Notes: generated by a model not told the origin, from the letters alone. Shown: positions 1 to 9,115, counted from the first letter of the stretch. The stretch: 64,000 nucleotides of DNA from JADKAV01 sp037046735 (GCA_037046735.1 JBAOHC010000003.1:1-64000); one strand, 5' to 3'. Program-made: numbers and translations.

Positions 1-1011
1 ACCATCAACCGCATCACGCCGCACGTGGTCTGGGATGCCATCGAGAACGCCGATCCGTACCCGGTGCGATCGCTGGTGGTATTCGCCAGCAACAGCCTGA
101 TGGCGCGCGAAAATGCACGGCGCGTGCATGAGATTCTGGCCAAGCGCATCGAGTTTTTCGTCGCGACGGACATCTTCCGCACGCCCACCACCGAGCTCGC
201 CGACATCGTCCTGCCCGCCGCGACCTGGCTGGAGCACGACAACATCGCGGAGTACTGGAAGGTGCACGGTTACGTCTTTCCGCGCAACAAGGTGGTCGAG
301 CCGGCCGGTGAAGCGCGCTCCGACCACGTCATCCTCAACGATCTCGGCCGCAAGCTCGGCTTCGAGGATCGGTTCTGGGCAAACTACGAGGACTCGCTCG
401 ACTACATCCTCGAGCCGGCAGGCGTCACCTGGCGGCAGTTCAGGCAGATGCCCTGGCTACAGAACCAGCCGGTCTATTGCAAGCACGAAAGCCAGGGCTT
501 CCGTTCCGCCAGCGGCAAGCTGGATCTCTACCTGCAACAGTACGCCGACTGGGGCTACGACCCGCTGCCCGGCTTCGTCGAGCCGCCGGAAAGCCCGGCG
601 CGCGAGCCCGAGTTCCTCGCCCAATATCCGCTGATCCTGACCACCGGAACACGGATATTCAATTACTTCGGCTCGGAGCATCGACAGTCGCCAAGCTTGC
701 GCAAGACCCATCCCGATCCGCTGGTGGAAATCCACCCCGAAGCCGCCACCGCCCGGGGCATCGCCGATGGCGACTGGGTGCGCATCCGCAGTCCGCGCGG
801 GGAAGTGCGCATGCGCGCCCGGCTGTTCGACGGCCTTGACCCGCGCGTCGTCAGCGCCGAATTCGGCTGGTGGTTTCCCGAGCAAGGCCCGCCCGATTAC
901 GGCTGGAGCGAGTCGAACATCAACGTACTGACCGACGACGCGCCGCCGCTCGATCCCGGCATGGGCGCCACCAACCTCAAGGGCCTGATGTGCCAGATCG
1001 TCAAGGAGTGA
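1..1011 (+). CDS. Molybdopterin oxidoreductase (DMSO reductase family), C-terminal part
   Basis: The reading frame is open at the left edge, so only the last 336 residues are seen. The final ~130 residues look like the C-terminal molydopterin-dinucleotide-binding barrel: GTRIFNYFGSEHR, then LVEIHPEAATARGIADGDWV and RSPRGEV, ending in NINVLTDD and a GATNLKG motif. The earlier part (ASNSLMARENA, TELADIVLPAATWLEHD) is the standard Mo-bis-MGD domain where the partner cofactor ribose/phosphate is held. The family transfers oxygen or electrons to small substrates; the exact substrate cannot be told without the N-terminal Fe-S and ligand region. Composition and codon choice look proteobacterial, like the next four genes and unlike the rest of the window. 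Confidence 0.85.
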   Translation, partial: TINRITPHVVWDAIENADPYPVRSLVVFASNSLMARENARRVHEILAKRIEFFVATDIFRTPTTELADIVLPAATWLEHDNIAEYWKVHGYVFPRNKVVEPAGEARSDHVILNDLGRKLGFEDRFWANYEDSLDYILEPAGVTWRQFRQMPWLQNQPVYCKHESQGFRSASGKLDLYLQQYADWGYDPLPGFVEPPESPAREPEFLAQYPLILTTGTRIFNYFGSEHRQSPSLRKTHPDPLVEIHPEAATARGIADGDWVRIRSPRGEVRMRARLFDGLDPRVVSAEFGWWFPEQGPPDYGWSESNINVLTDDAPPLDPGMGATNLKGLMCQIVKE

Positions 1012-1047
1012 ACATCGGCCACTGATGCCGGCGGCATGCCAGGGCCA

Positions 1048-1791
1048 TCACCAAGGCACGGCCTCTCCCAGGTGGAAGAATCCACCCGTCGGCCCATCGT
1101 CGGGTAGCAGCGCCAGCGCCACCGCGGTCCGCGCCCCCTCTTCCGGAGTGATGAGCCCGTTTGGATTGGGGTCGGTCTTGACGATGCCCGGATGGGCGGC
1201 GTTAACCTTGATCGGCGTATCCCTGAGCGCGCAAGCCAGATGAACCGTAAACGCGTTGAGCGCGGTCTTGCTGGCGCTGTAGGCCAAGGGACGATCACCC
1301 ATCGCCCAGGATTCCGGTGTTGCGTGTCCGGCCAGGGAGCCGATGGCACTCGACTGGTTGACGATGCGGCCGGCGGGGCTTTTCCGGACAAGCGGCAGTA
1401 AACGCTGAGTCAGCTCCACCACGGAGAAGAAGTTGATCTCGAAGGTATTCCGCAGCAGCGGCATCGGCACATTGGCCGCGGTGTAGGCCCAGTCGCAACC
1501 GATGCCGATGTTGTTCACCAGAATATGCAGCTTGCCGAATTCGCGTTCAATCGCTTCGCGGGCGGCATCGAAGGTTTCCCGATGGTCCGTGTCGATGACG
1601 ATGGGGCGTACCTCCATGCCATCGGCTTGCAGGGTCCGGGCCGCGGCATCGCCAGAGGCCGCATCGCGGGCCCCGAGCAGCACGACCACACCCCTCTCGG
1701 CGAGTTGCCGGCAGACAGCCAGCCCGATACCACGGTTGGCGCCAGTGACCAGCGCCACGCGCCGGTCGTCGGATCGACGAGACATGACCAT
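1048..1791 (-). CDS. Short-chain dehydrogenase/reductase (SDR)
   Basis: A 247-residue classical SDR, the usual length. The Rossmann NAD(P)-binding motif TGANRGIG is at residues 16-23, the structural NNIGIG at 93-98, the catalytic Ser in NQSSAIG near 147-148, and the catalytic pair YSASK at 171-175. After the active site, NAAHPGIVKTD matches the usual PG-motif position. The family reduces or oxidises a carbonyl/alcohol with NAD(P)H; the substrate is unknown. It runs opposite to the oxidoreductase before it and ends 36 bases from it. Start is ATG 1791, with a second ATG two codons later. Confidence 0.85.
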   Translation of the reverse strand: MVMSRRSDDRRVALVTGANRGIGLAVCRQLAERGVVVLLGARDAASGDAAARTLQADGMEVRPIVIDTDHRETFDAAREAIEREFGKLHILVNNIGIGCDWAYTAANVPMPLLRNTFEINFFSVVELTQRLLPLVRKSPAGRIVNQSSAIGSLAGHATPESWAMGDRPLAYSASKTALNAFTVHLACALRDTPIKVNAAHPGIVKTDPNPNGLITPEEGARTAVALALLPDDGPTGGFFHLGEAVPW

Positions 1792-1874
1792 TACCTTTCA
1801 GACGGTTCCTTGTGGAGGCAAGTCTATTACAGGGTTAGCACCGCGCCAGCCGCGGCACCCAGACCGATGCCGGA

Positions 1875-2423
1875 CTAGTGCCGTGCAGCTTCGTCGATCG
1901 CCTTGCGCCGCCAGAGCCAGGCGTAGTGAGCCCCTGAAACGAGCACGAGGGCGAACAGCAGCACGAACAGCGGGGCCAGCCAGGACTTCGCCTGTACCAG
2001 CTGGCCCGCCTGGGCCATAACCAGCGCCAGCACGCCGAACTCCAGGCAGGTGTTGGCTTTCGACAGCCGCGTCGGCGCCATCTCGATGTGGCCGACGACG
2101 AAACGATAGGCCACGGCGCCGGCGACGATGATGGCGTCGCGCAGCAAGATCACCACCGCCAGCCAGATCGGCAGCAAGCCCTGCGCCGCCAGCAGGATGG
2201 CGACGATCATCATGGTCATCTTGTCGGCGATCGGATCGAGCACGGCGCCGAGTTGGGACATCTGGTTCAAGCGCCGCGCCAAAAAGCCGTCGAGCCAGTC
2301 CCCCACCGCCGCGGCCACGAAGACGCCGCACGCCATCGCATAATCGTGGTCGAGCAGCAGGAAGGCCACGACCGGGATCAGCAGGATGCGCGCGACAGTG
2401 ATGATATTGGGCAGGGTGAACAT
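1875..2423 (-). CDS. CDP-alcohol phosphatidyltransferase, PgsA-like
   Basis: 182 residues with several hydrophobic segments, the size of phosphatidylglycerophosphate synthase. The diagnostic CDP-alcohol motif D-G-x2-A-R-x8-G-x3-D-x3-D is intact (GDWLDGFLARR, then GAVLDPIADK, near residues 41-68), and the N-terminus LPNIITVARILLIPVVAF is typical of PgsA-type enzymes. It would move a phosphatidyl group from CDP-diacylglycerol to an alcohol acceptor in the inner membrane. ATG 2423 was taken because LPN-I-T follows at once; a TTG three codons upstream is possible. It lies on the same strand as the SDR but 84 bases upstream of it, and is divergent from the PhnD-like gene. Confidence 0.8.
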   Translation of the reverse strand: MFTLPNIITVARILLIPVVAFLLLDHDYAMACGVFVAAAVGDWLDGFLARRLNQMSQLGAVLDPIADKMTMMIVAILLAAQGLLPIWLAVVILLRDAIIVAGAVAYRFVVGHIEMAPTRLSKANTCLEFGVLALVMAQAGQLVQAKSWLAPLFVLLFALVLVSGAHYAWLWRRKAIDEAARH

Positions 2424-2541
2424 GGCGAGCAATCATGCACCGAGACGCCCGGCGGAGCAAGGCACCGATCGGCCGCGAGCCACCACGCGCCCGGCAACAG
2501 TGCCACAATAGATACCCGATACACCTTCAGCATGTCATTCC

Positions 2542-3378
2542 ATGCCATTGCATTTACTTGCCCGGGCTGCCCTGGCCGCCGCGCTCGTGGTCTGGTCGCT
2601 CTTGGCCACCGCCGTCGAGCCACCGGTATACAGCATCGCCATCGTGCCGCAGTCGAGCGCGACCCAAATGTATGCCGGCTGGCAGCCCTTGCTGAAGCGC
2701 GTTGGCGACGATGCTGGCATCCGTTTGGATATCAAGCTTCACGGCACCATTCCGACATTCGAGACCGCGTTCCTGAGGGGTGAACCCGATTTCATCTTCG
2801 GCAACCCCTATCACGCGGTGATGGCGCGACGTGCCCAGGGATATGTTCCACTGGTCCGCGACACCGAGACGCTGGTCGGCGTGCTTGTCGTGCCCACGAA
2901 TAGCCCGGCCCGGACACTCAAGGACCTCGACGGGCAAAAAGTCGCGTTCCCCGCGCCCAATGCCTTTGGCGCATCGCTCTACATGCGGGCCCTGATCGAC
3001 GCCGCCGCTGTCCGCATCGAACCAAATTATGTCAAGACTCACGGCAATGTTTATCGCCGCGTCGCCCTCGGCGAATTTGCCGCCGGTGGCGGTATCAACC
3101 AGACCTTCAACGACCAGACGCCCGAAATACGTGCCCAGTTGCGGATTCTTTACCAGACATCAGGCGCCGCGCCGCATCCGGTGATGGTGCATCCTCGCGT
3201 TCCCCAACTCCTGCGGGAACGAATCGTTGGCGCTTTTCTCAATCTCGCCAAAGACAACGTCGGCCGCGCGCTGCTCAAGGAAGTGCTGATCCCCAAGCCA
3301 GTGGCCGCCGATTACATGCGGGATTACGCGCCGCTCGAACAGCTGCATCTCGACAAATACCTGGTGCTGGAAAAATAG
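2542..3378 (+). CDS. PhnD-like phosphate/phosphonate periplasmic binding protein
   Basis: 278 residues. An N-terminal signal-like stretch (RAALAAALVVWSLLATAVE) precedes YSIAIVPQSSATQMYAGWQPL, the typical start of PhnD/TctC-type solute-binding domains. The middle holds LRGEPDFIFGNPYHAV and DLDGQKVAFPAPNAFGASL, family hallmarks. Free-standing PhnD homologues next to a histidine kinase, as here, usually act as the ligand-sensing partner of the kinase rather than as part of a transporter; no ABC permease or ATPase is near. The kinase gene follows after about 60 bases, which supports a sensor pair. Confidence 0.8.
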   Translation: MPLHLLARAALAAALVVWSLLATAVEPPVYSIAIVPQSSATQMYAGWQPLLKRVGDDAGIRLDIKLHGTIPTFETAFLRGEPDFIFGNPYHAVMARRAQGYVPLVRDTETLVGVLVVPTNSPARTLKDLDGQKVAFPAPNAFGASLYMRALIDAAAVRIEPNYVKTHGNVYRRVALGEFAAGGGINQTFNDQTPEIRAQLRILYQTSGAAPHPVMVHPRVPQLLRERIVGAFLNLAKDNVGRALLKEVLIPKPVAADYMRDYAPLEQLHLDKYLVLEK

Positions 3379-3437
3379 TCACGCCGTTACCCGCTCCGCC
3401 GGCCTCAAGCAGGTTACACCGGCTGCAATGGCGACTG

Positions 3438-4758
3438 GTGTTGCCGATGGCCACTCTGGTCAGCCTGGTGTTGCTGCTATTTGGCGCCTACAGCGCCGCC
3501 GAACAGGCGTCGCACGTTGCCAGCCTGCTGATCACTCGTGCGGAAAACCTCGCTAGGAGCGTATCCGCGGCCGGCATGCCGCTGCTGCTGACGCGCGACC
3601 TCGAGGCACTGGAGGCCCTGCTGCTCGAACAGATACGCTCCACCGGCGCCATTTCGTTGCAGGTCGTCGATGACAAGGGCAAGCTGGTGGCCGACGTCGA
3701 ACTCGCCGATGGCCAACCGGTGGCACACTTCGGTCGGGCCATCGAGCCATTCGCGGAGCACCAGGCCGCGGCGTGGCTGGAAAATGTGTCCACCCTGCAA
3801 CTGCTTGGCAAGACATTCATCCGCCATCATGACCACCCGGTGGCCTGGCAGCGCGTTGGCGACGCCTCCGCCCCGCTCGGCTGGGTGCGTGTGGCGGTGG
3901 AACACGACGCCGATCCGAGCCTTGCAGGCCACCATCTGGCGGCACAGTTTCTTGCTGGTGCTGATCGTGATCGCCATCACCGTCGGCGCTGTCTATCTCG
4001 CCATGCGCCGGCCACTGGCCGAACTACAGCGTGCCGCGAACTTCGCCGGCGCCATTGACAACGCGGCGGGCCGCCAGGCGCCCGGTTATGCCGATGTTGT
4101 CGAAATCAACCAGATGTTCCAGGCGCTCAACCGTCTTTCGGCCAATCTGGCGGCGCAGGACGCCACCCGCGCCGAAGTCGAAACGGCGCTGCGCTCCGCC
4201 AAGGAAGCCGCCGAATCGGCCAATCGCGCCAAGAGCAACTTCCTGGCGAACATCAGTCATGAACTACGCACGCCGATGAACGGCATTCTGGGAATGACTT
4301 ACCTGGTGCGGAACTCCGACCTGACCCCGCGCCAGAGGGGCGATATCAACGTCATCGATGGTTCCGCCAAACGGTTGCTTGCGCTCATTAACGCCCTCAT
4401 CGACTTTTCGGCGATCGAAGCCGGCCAGGTCAAGCTCGCTCGCACCGCTTTCGATCTCTCGTCGGTTCTAGGCAACGCGCGAGCGGCCATCGAAGAGGAA
4501 GCGGCAGCCAAGGGCTTGCGCGTCGGTCTCGATATCGCCAGCGACGTGCCGCCTCGCCTAGTGGGCGATGCGGCCCGACTGTCGCAGATCTTGCGCATCT
4601 ACGGCGACAATGCGGTCAAGTTCACCGGTCGGGGCGGCATCGATATCGCGGTGGGCGTGGCCCATCGGGACGCCGGCACGGTGACGTTGCGCTGCGCCGT
4701 CCGCGACACCGGCATGGGCATTGGCGACGAGGCGCGCGGCCGCTTGTTTCGCGGCTGA
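3438..4758 (+). pseudogene. Hybrid-type sensor histidine kinase, frameshifted and cut off in the ATPase domain
   Basis: Two frames together make one kinase. The first (from GTG 3438; true start may lie a few codons upstream) gives a membrane segment and an extracytoplasmic sensor; the second gives the second membrane segment (LLVLIVIAITVGAVYL), a HAMP-like linker and the HisKA box NISHELRTPMNG. One extra C near 3921 (gagccttg) explains the shift: removing it joins DPSL to QATIWRHSF. The ATPase domain has an N-box-like GDNAVKFT and the G1 motif RDTGMGIG, then stops at RLFRG, where family members continue with the G2 box. The 3' part is missing, and the sequence after 4758 is actinobacterial repeat and IS. 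It probably pairs with the PhnD-like protein. Confidence 0.8.
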
Positions 4759-4773
4759 CCCCTAGAACCCGCC
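4745..4773. other. Compositional and taxonomic junction
   Basis: Up to about 4752 the sequence codes for a proteobacterial-type kinase. From 4774 it matches a palindromic repeat found four more times in the actinobacterial part. The ~20 bases between belong clearly to neither. The repeat copy on the right side is itself cut: its left arm is missing. No remainder of the kinase is found anywhere to the right. This is best read as an assembly join or long-read chimera; a real recombination end is the alternative. Confidence 0.65.
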
Positions 4774-4843
4774 CGGCGTGTCGCAGCAACGAGTGCCCAT
4801 TTGCTCGGGGTGCGCAGCAACGAGTGCCCAGTTGCTCGGGGTG
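4774..4843 (-). repeat. Dispersed palindromic repeat, copy 1 (half copy plus 31-bp tandem duplication)
   Basis: Reads CGGCGTGTCGCAGCAACGAG and on to TGCCCATTTGCTCGGGG, the right half of the repeat seen at 6331, 12235, 35221 and 56881. The left arm is missing at the junction. The last 31 bases (4782-4812) are repeated directly at 4813-4843 with one difference (catttgc versus cagttgc). Confidence 0.75.
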
Positions 4844-4895
4844 GGCGCCTGACTGCAGGTTTTGGTCGCCTTTCGCGCGCTGTTGGGCGTTTGTT

Positions 4896-6330
4896 GGTTC
4901 ATCGGATTTCAGCGGGGTGTCATGGTCGGGAGTAGGTTCCAGTTGACGCCTCCTGCCTGCAGTAGGACGCGTATGCGGTAGTTGCGGAAGGTCCGGAATC
5001 CGAAGCCTGTGCGTTTTACGGCTTTGATGAGGTTGTTCTGGCGCTTCGGTGGGTCCGTTGGTGGCCCGTGTGGTGTGCCAGGCCAGGATCTCGCTGGCCC
5101 AGTTGCGCAGGGTTCGGCCCAGGCGGCGGATGTGCTCATGGCGGTTGGGCTGGCGTAGATCCGCGGACAGGGCGTGCAGGTAGTCCTCGGCGGTCTCGGC
5201 GGGTTGGGTGTAGATCCCGCGGACGGCTTCCTTCGCGGCCCAGGCGGTGGTGACGTGCCCGTGGGGGTCGCCGGCGGCCAGCAGCCCCTGCAGTTTCTGC
5301 TGTCCGTTCTCGTTGAGTCGCTCGTGGGCGCGGGTGAGTAGCCGGCGGGCCCGGTAGAGCGGATCGTGTTTGTGTCCGCGGTGTCCAGGGTCTGGTTCTG
5401 GACCGCGCAGCGGGTCCGGTCCAGGGTCAGGTTGGCGTGTTTGATCAGGTGGAAGGGGTCTACCACCAGGGTGGCCTGGGGCAGCACCCGGTGGTAGATG
5501 CTGCGGTAGGAGGAGGCCATATCCAGGGCGCCGACCTCGATGGCCTCCAGCCACGTTTGAGGGCGTTGTTCCAGCCAGCCGATCACCGCGTCGCTGTCCT
5601 TGCCCTCGGTGATGTCGATCAGCCGATGTCCCGCGACGTCGGCAAACGTGGTCGCCCACCGCTGGGTGCGGTAGTGGCCCTGCCGGGCAAACAGGGTCTC
5701 GTCCATGCCGAGTGCGGTAACTGGCCCGATCCGGGCGGGATCGTCGACCAGCACCTGTCCGTAGCCGAGCACGGTGTCGTTGACGGTGTGCCAGTCACAA
5801 CCCAGCTCGGCGGCCACGACTGCGACTGCCCGCCGGTAGCGGCCGACCTGCTCGGTCAGCCACCGCCCGGCCCGATGCGTCACACCATGGCGGGCCGAGG
5901 CAATCCGGTCATCGTGGGTGGTCCACGACCCCTGGACGCAGGCATCGTTGGGGCAGGTCCGGCGGATCTTGTGCCAGGCCAACACGGTCGGTCGACCGAA
6001 CGCCGGCAGATCGGTTAGGCGCACCACGGTGCGCTGCTTGACCCAGCCCCGGACCGCGCAACGAGGGCACTGCTGCTGCCAGCCGTCCGGGCACGACACG
6101 TGAACCACCAGCGGCGTGCCGTCATCCGGGGCCTCCACGCCCAGCACGTGCACCTCAGGCAGGCCCACCAGCAGCTGACAGATTCGAGTAGGGTCGGTTT
6201 CCACAGGGGTCCTCCCGGTCGAGGGATCTTCGTCGAAACCGACACTGGCAGGCCCCTGCCCCATCACCCCGACCGACACGCCACACCGGTCAGCGAGCTG
6301 CCGCTACTCCCCGCTCAAATCCGAAGCGCC
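4896..6330 (-). mobile_element. ISL3-family insertion sequence, complete ends with 8-bp target duplication
   Basis: The ends are imperfect 25-bp inverted repeats: left 4896-4920 begins GGTTCATCGGATTTCAGCGG, right 6306-6330 read on the minus strand begins GGCGCTTCGGATTTGAGCGG; about 20 of 25 positions agree. The flanks CGTTTGTT at 4888-4895 and CGTTTGTT at 6331-6338 are an exact 8-bp direct repeat, the duplication length usual for ISL3. The 1435-bp element holds only the transposase on the minus strand, whose stop codon lies inside the left end. The target was the left arm of a dispersed palindromic repeat (copy 2). Confidence 0.9.
4909..6279 (-). pseudogene. ISL3-family transposase with two compensating frameshifts
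   Basis: 456 codons in the main frame. The N-terminus has the ISL3 zinc-finger spacing (CPRC, then CPNDAC). DDE residues: Asp in GMDETLF, Asp in GALDMASSYR followed by VVDPFHLIKHAN, and Glu in TNGPTE just before NNLIKAVKRTGFGFRTF. Between about 5370 and 5050 the main frame gives proline-rich nonsense while the next frame gives the expected helical text (HERLNENGQQKLQGLLAAGD). So one base is missing near 5370 and one is extra near 5050. Read as given, the Glu lies in the shifted part and the protein would be inactive; two sequencing indels are an equal explanation. Confidence 0.85.
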
Positions 6331-6388
6331 CGTTTGTTGCGATCCGGCGCGGCGTGTCGCAGCAACGAGTGCCCATTTGCTCGGGGTG
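6331..6388 (-). repeat. Dispersed palindromic repeat, copy 2, split by the ISL3 element
   Basis: Joining 4885-4895 (gggcgtttgtt) to 6339 onward restores a full copy: arm GGGCGTTTGTTGCGA, spacer with CGCGGCGTG, arm TCGCAGCAACGAGTGCCC, then ATTTGCTCGGGG. The arms pair imperfectly (GGGC with GCCC, GTTGC with GCAAC, CGA with TCG). It lies between the exporter operon and the IS. Confidence 0.8.
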
Positions 6389-6455
6389 GGGGCCTGACCG
6401 CGGAGCGACACGTGCGGGCGGCGGTTCCACTGTTGGCAGCGACGGCTGCCACGGG

Positions 6456-7301
6456 TCACAACGTGGCCATCCGCTCCTCGATGGTCGCCGGCGCCCTCGA
6501 CCACCGCGCTTCGATGCCCGCCCCTGCCAGCAGAGCCCGAAGACTCGTCCTCGGCCGGATCAACCACACGCACGGAACGCCCTGACAGGATCACAGTGAA
6601 GTCGGCGTCCGCCAGCAGGGCGAACAGACGCGTCCAGTCCTCGCAGTCGAGGGCGATGACTTCGGTACCAGCCACGATGTCCCGTTCGGTGCCCTGCGCC
6701 ACGACTCTGGCCGTTCGCCAGCAGGATGAGCCGGTCGCACTGGCGGGCTTCCGACATGTAGTGCGTCGTCACCAGCGACGCCACGCCGCGACCGGCCTGG
6801 GCCCTGATCTCGTCCCACAGGTGCGCTCTCGCCAATGGCTCCACGCCGGACGTGGGCTCATCCAGGATCAGGGCACGTGGGTCCATGCTGCACCGCACAT
6901 CGAAAAGCCAGTTGCCGGCGTAATCCCAAAGGCAGGGATCCCACCAGGCGATCGCCGAGGGCAGCCAGGGACTCGGGCAGGGGCATGGGTTGACACCCGT
7001 AGGCCTGCGCCGAGAAGGCGACGTTCTCCGTGACAGTCAGGTCGGGGTACAGCCCCAAACCCTGCGGCACGTATCCCAAAGCAGCGCGATTGCTCCGGTC
7101 CGGGGGGCCGCCGTTGAGCAAGGCCGCTCCGGCAGTTGGGGCCAGCAGTCCCAACAACATACGGATGGTCGTGGTTTTGCCGGCCCCGTTGGCCCCGAGC
7201 AAGCCGACTACCTCGCCGGGGGCCACGGAGAAACTCACTGCGTCGACGGCGGTGAAGTCCCCGAACCGACACGTGAGATCGCGCGCTTCGATCACACTCA
7301 T
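6456..7301 (-). pseudogene. ABC exporter ATPase 2 (YbhF/RbbA second-domain type), three single-base insertions
   Basis: Starts at ATG 7301 (MSVIEARDLTCRFGD), overlapping the stop of ATPase 1 by ATGA. Walker A is LLGANGAGKTT, Q-loop YVPQGLGLYPDLT, signature LPLGLRRQLAF (the non-canonical form usual for the second ATPase of YbhF-like exporters), Walker B LILDEPTSGVEP, H-loop VTTHYMSEA. The text moves through three frames: extra bases near 6881, 6716 and 6548 break it; removing them gives one frame ending ATIEERMATL-stop at 6456, about 280 residues. All three shifts have the same sign. It works with the permease and ATPase 1 as an ABC-2 efflux system. Confidence 0.8.
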
Positions 7302-8083
7302 GGGGACCTCTGCAGGGACGCAATGATGCAGACATCCTCCAGAGTCGGAGTATCGCCGTGCCCCGGTTCGGGAAACCACTCGCGGTAACCGTCGCCGTCA
7401 TGCCAGGCCAGGTCGGGCCGCTGCGGATGATCGGTGGCAACGATGCGGCCAGGACAGGCCGCGACGATCTCCTCGGGTGTTCCGGACAGCAGGACTTGTC
7501 CTTCTTGCAGAACCGTCACTGATCCCGCCCGCTCGGCCTCGTCAATGTAGGTGGTGGACATCAGGACCGCCGCGCCGTGGACCGCTGCATCGCTGATCAT
7601 GCGCCACAAATCCACTCGGCTGACCGGGTCCACGCCGGTGCTTGGCTCGTCGAGCACCAGCAGCCGGGGACGGTGCAGCATCGCGAGGCAGAAGCCGAGT
7701 TTGGTGTGCATGCCCCCTGAGAGATGCCCGGCGAGGCGGCCGCCCACCCCGTCGAGTCCTGCTGCGCCCAACAGCGCCTCGGCGCGCTCCTGCAACGCGA
7801 TACCTCGCAGGCCGTAGGCACCACCGATGAATGCGACGTTCTCATCGACGGTCAGATCGGACCAGCTGCCCGCACCCGTCGGCATGTAGCCGATCTCGTG
7901 GGCAGGGGGGCGCTCGACGGTGCCTTGCACGGCGACGAGGCCCACGATGGCGCGCAGCAGGGTGGTCTTTCCCGCCCCGTCACCGCCCACAACCATCGTG
8001 ATCCGTCCGGGTGGAAAGTCCAGGCTCACATCATCCAGGGCGAGGGTGGCGCCATACCGCACGCTGAGGTGATCGGCCCTCAC
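7298..8083 (-). CDS. ABC exporter ATPase 1
   Basis: 261 residues from GTG 8083 (VRADHLSVRYGATLALDDVSLDF). The GTG overlaps the permease stop codon (GTGA), which decides the start; the much longer open frame upstream is a shadow of the permease gene. Walker A VGGDGAGKTT, Q-loop region GYMPTGAGSWSDLTVDEN, signature HLSGGMHTKLGF, Walker B LLVLDEPSTGVDP, H-loop STTYIDEAERA (Tyr/Thr context rather than a plain His). Overlaps at both ends suggest one mRNA and a heterodimeric ATPase with the next gene. Confidence 0.85.
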   Translation of the reverse strand: MRADHLSVRYGATLALDDVSLDFPPGRITMVVGGDGAGKTTLLRAIVGLVAVQGTVERPPAHEIGYMPTGAGSWSDLTVDENVAFIGGAYGLRGIALQERAEALLGAAGLDGVGGRLAGHLSGGMHTKLGFCLAMLHRPRLLVLDEPSTGVDPVSRVDLWRMISDAAVHGAAVLMSTTYIDEAERAGSVTVLQEGQVLLSGTPEEIVAACPGRIVATDHPQRPDLAWHDGDGYREWFPEPGHGDTPTLEDVCIIASLQRSP

Positions 8084-9108
8084 CGTCGGCCGCCAGGGGC
8101 GAGTGTCCGGCGGAATCGGAGAACGGCACCCGTGAACACGACGACCGCGAGGATCGTCAGCATCAGCAGCGGGAACCACAGCGAGTCCAGGGGAGCGCCA
8201 CGCAGCATGACACCCTGGCTGATCATCGTGAAGTACGTCAGCGGCAGGAAGTAACTGATCCAGCGCACCCCCCAGGGGATGGCATCGAGCGGGAAGATGA
8301 TCCCGGACAGCAGGATCTGCGGCAGGAGGAAGAAGAACGCCGTCTGGATGGCCTGTCCCACGTTGGCGGAGATCGTGGAGATGAAGACCCCCAGACCCAG
8401 CACGACGAACAGGAACAGTCCCGCGCCCAAGGCGAATACCGCCACGCTGCCGTTGAACGGCACATCGAAGAGCAGCATGCCCAGAACCGTGACGAGCACC
8501 ATGTCCAATGACGCCAGCAGGAAGTAGGGCAGGATCTTGCCGAGAATCACGGTGCTGGGCTTCAGGGGCATCACCGCGAGTTGTTCGATGGTTCCCGACT
8601 GCTTCTCCTTGACCATGCCGATGCTGGTGATGATCGTGCCGATGAATGTCAGGATCAGCCCGATGATCGCCGGCACCATGACCCACGACGTCTTGAGGTC
8701 CGGGTTGTAGAGGATCTGCACGCTGATCCGGTCCCCCAACCGGTTGAACATCGCTACAGCCGACTGGGCGGTGAACAGCGACGATCCGTCGATGTATGCG
8801 ACGGGTGGCTGTGTGCCGGTGACGACCGCCACGTCGACCTCATTGCGTTGCAGCATGTCCTGGGCTGTCTGCGAATCGCCGCCCGGGTCGGTGGTGACCA
8901 CGTCGAAGGGGGCATTGGGCACCTGCCCGAGGAGCTGGGCGGCCTGCGCGGCTTGCGGCCCCAACGTCGCCGTCTGAATGCTGTCGACGTTGAAGTTGGC
9001 CGCATAGCCAAACACGATCAACAACATGATCGGCATGCCGACGAGCATCCCCAGGGTGCGATGATCACGTCGCAGTTCGCGAAATTCTTTCAGTATCATC
9101 GCCCGCAC
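8080..9108 (-). CDS. ABC-2 type exporter permease (YbhS/YhhJ-like)
   Basis: 342 residues. The N-terminus MRAMILKEFRELRRDHRTLGML followed by one membrane segment, a ~150-residue extracytoplasmic loop (residues ~40-165), and then five hydrophobic segments is the ABC2_membrane_3 layout. The conserved cytoplasmic stretch MVKEKQSGTIEQLAVMPLKP sits after the second membrane segment. Together with the two ATPases it should export a drug, lipid or peptide; no substrate clue is visible. The GTG start lies 7 bases after a TAGGCT box, so the operon is probably transcribed leaderless from here. Confidence 0.88.
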   Translation of the reverse strand: MRAMILKEFRELRRDHRTLGMLVGMPIMLLIVFGYAANFNVDSIQTATLGPQAAQAAQLLGQVPNAPFDVVTTDPGGDSQTAQDMLQRNEVDVAVVTGTQPPVAYIDGSSLFTAQSAVAMFNRLGDRISVQILYNPDLKTSWVMVPAIIGLILTFIGTIITSIGMVKEKQSGTIEQLAVMPLKPSTVILGKILPYFLLASLDMVLVTVLGMLLFDVPFNGSVAVFALGAGLFLFVVLGLGVFISTISANVGQAIQTAFFFLLPQILLSGIIFPLDAIPWGVRWISYFLPLTYFTMISQGVMLRGAPLDSLWFPLLMLTILAVVVFTGAVLRFRRTLAPGGRR

Positions 9109-9115
9109 GGTGCTG

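Noticed and set aside
4774..6388. Composite transposon bounded by the two palindromic repeat copies
   Set aside because: The true IS ends (25-bp inverted repeats and 8-bp duplication) lie inside; the repeats are pre-existing sites.
7298..8083. Single 462-residue ATPase-permease fusion
   Set aside because: The first 200 residues of that frame are out-of-frame text of the separate permease gene; the GTGA overlap sets the true start.
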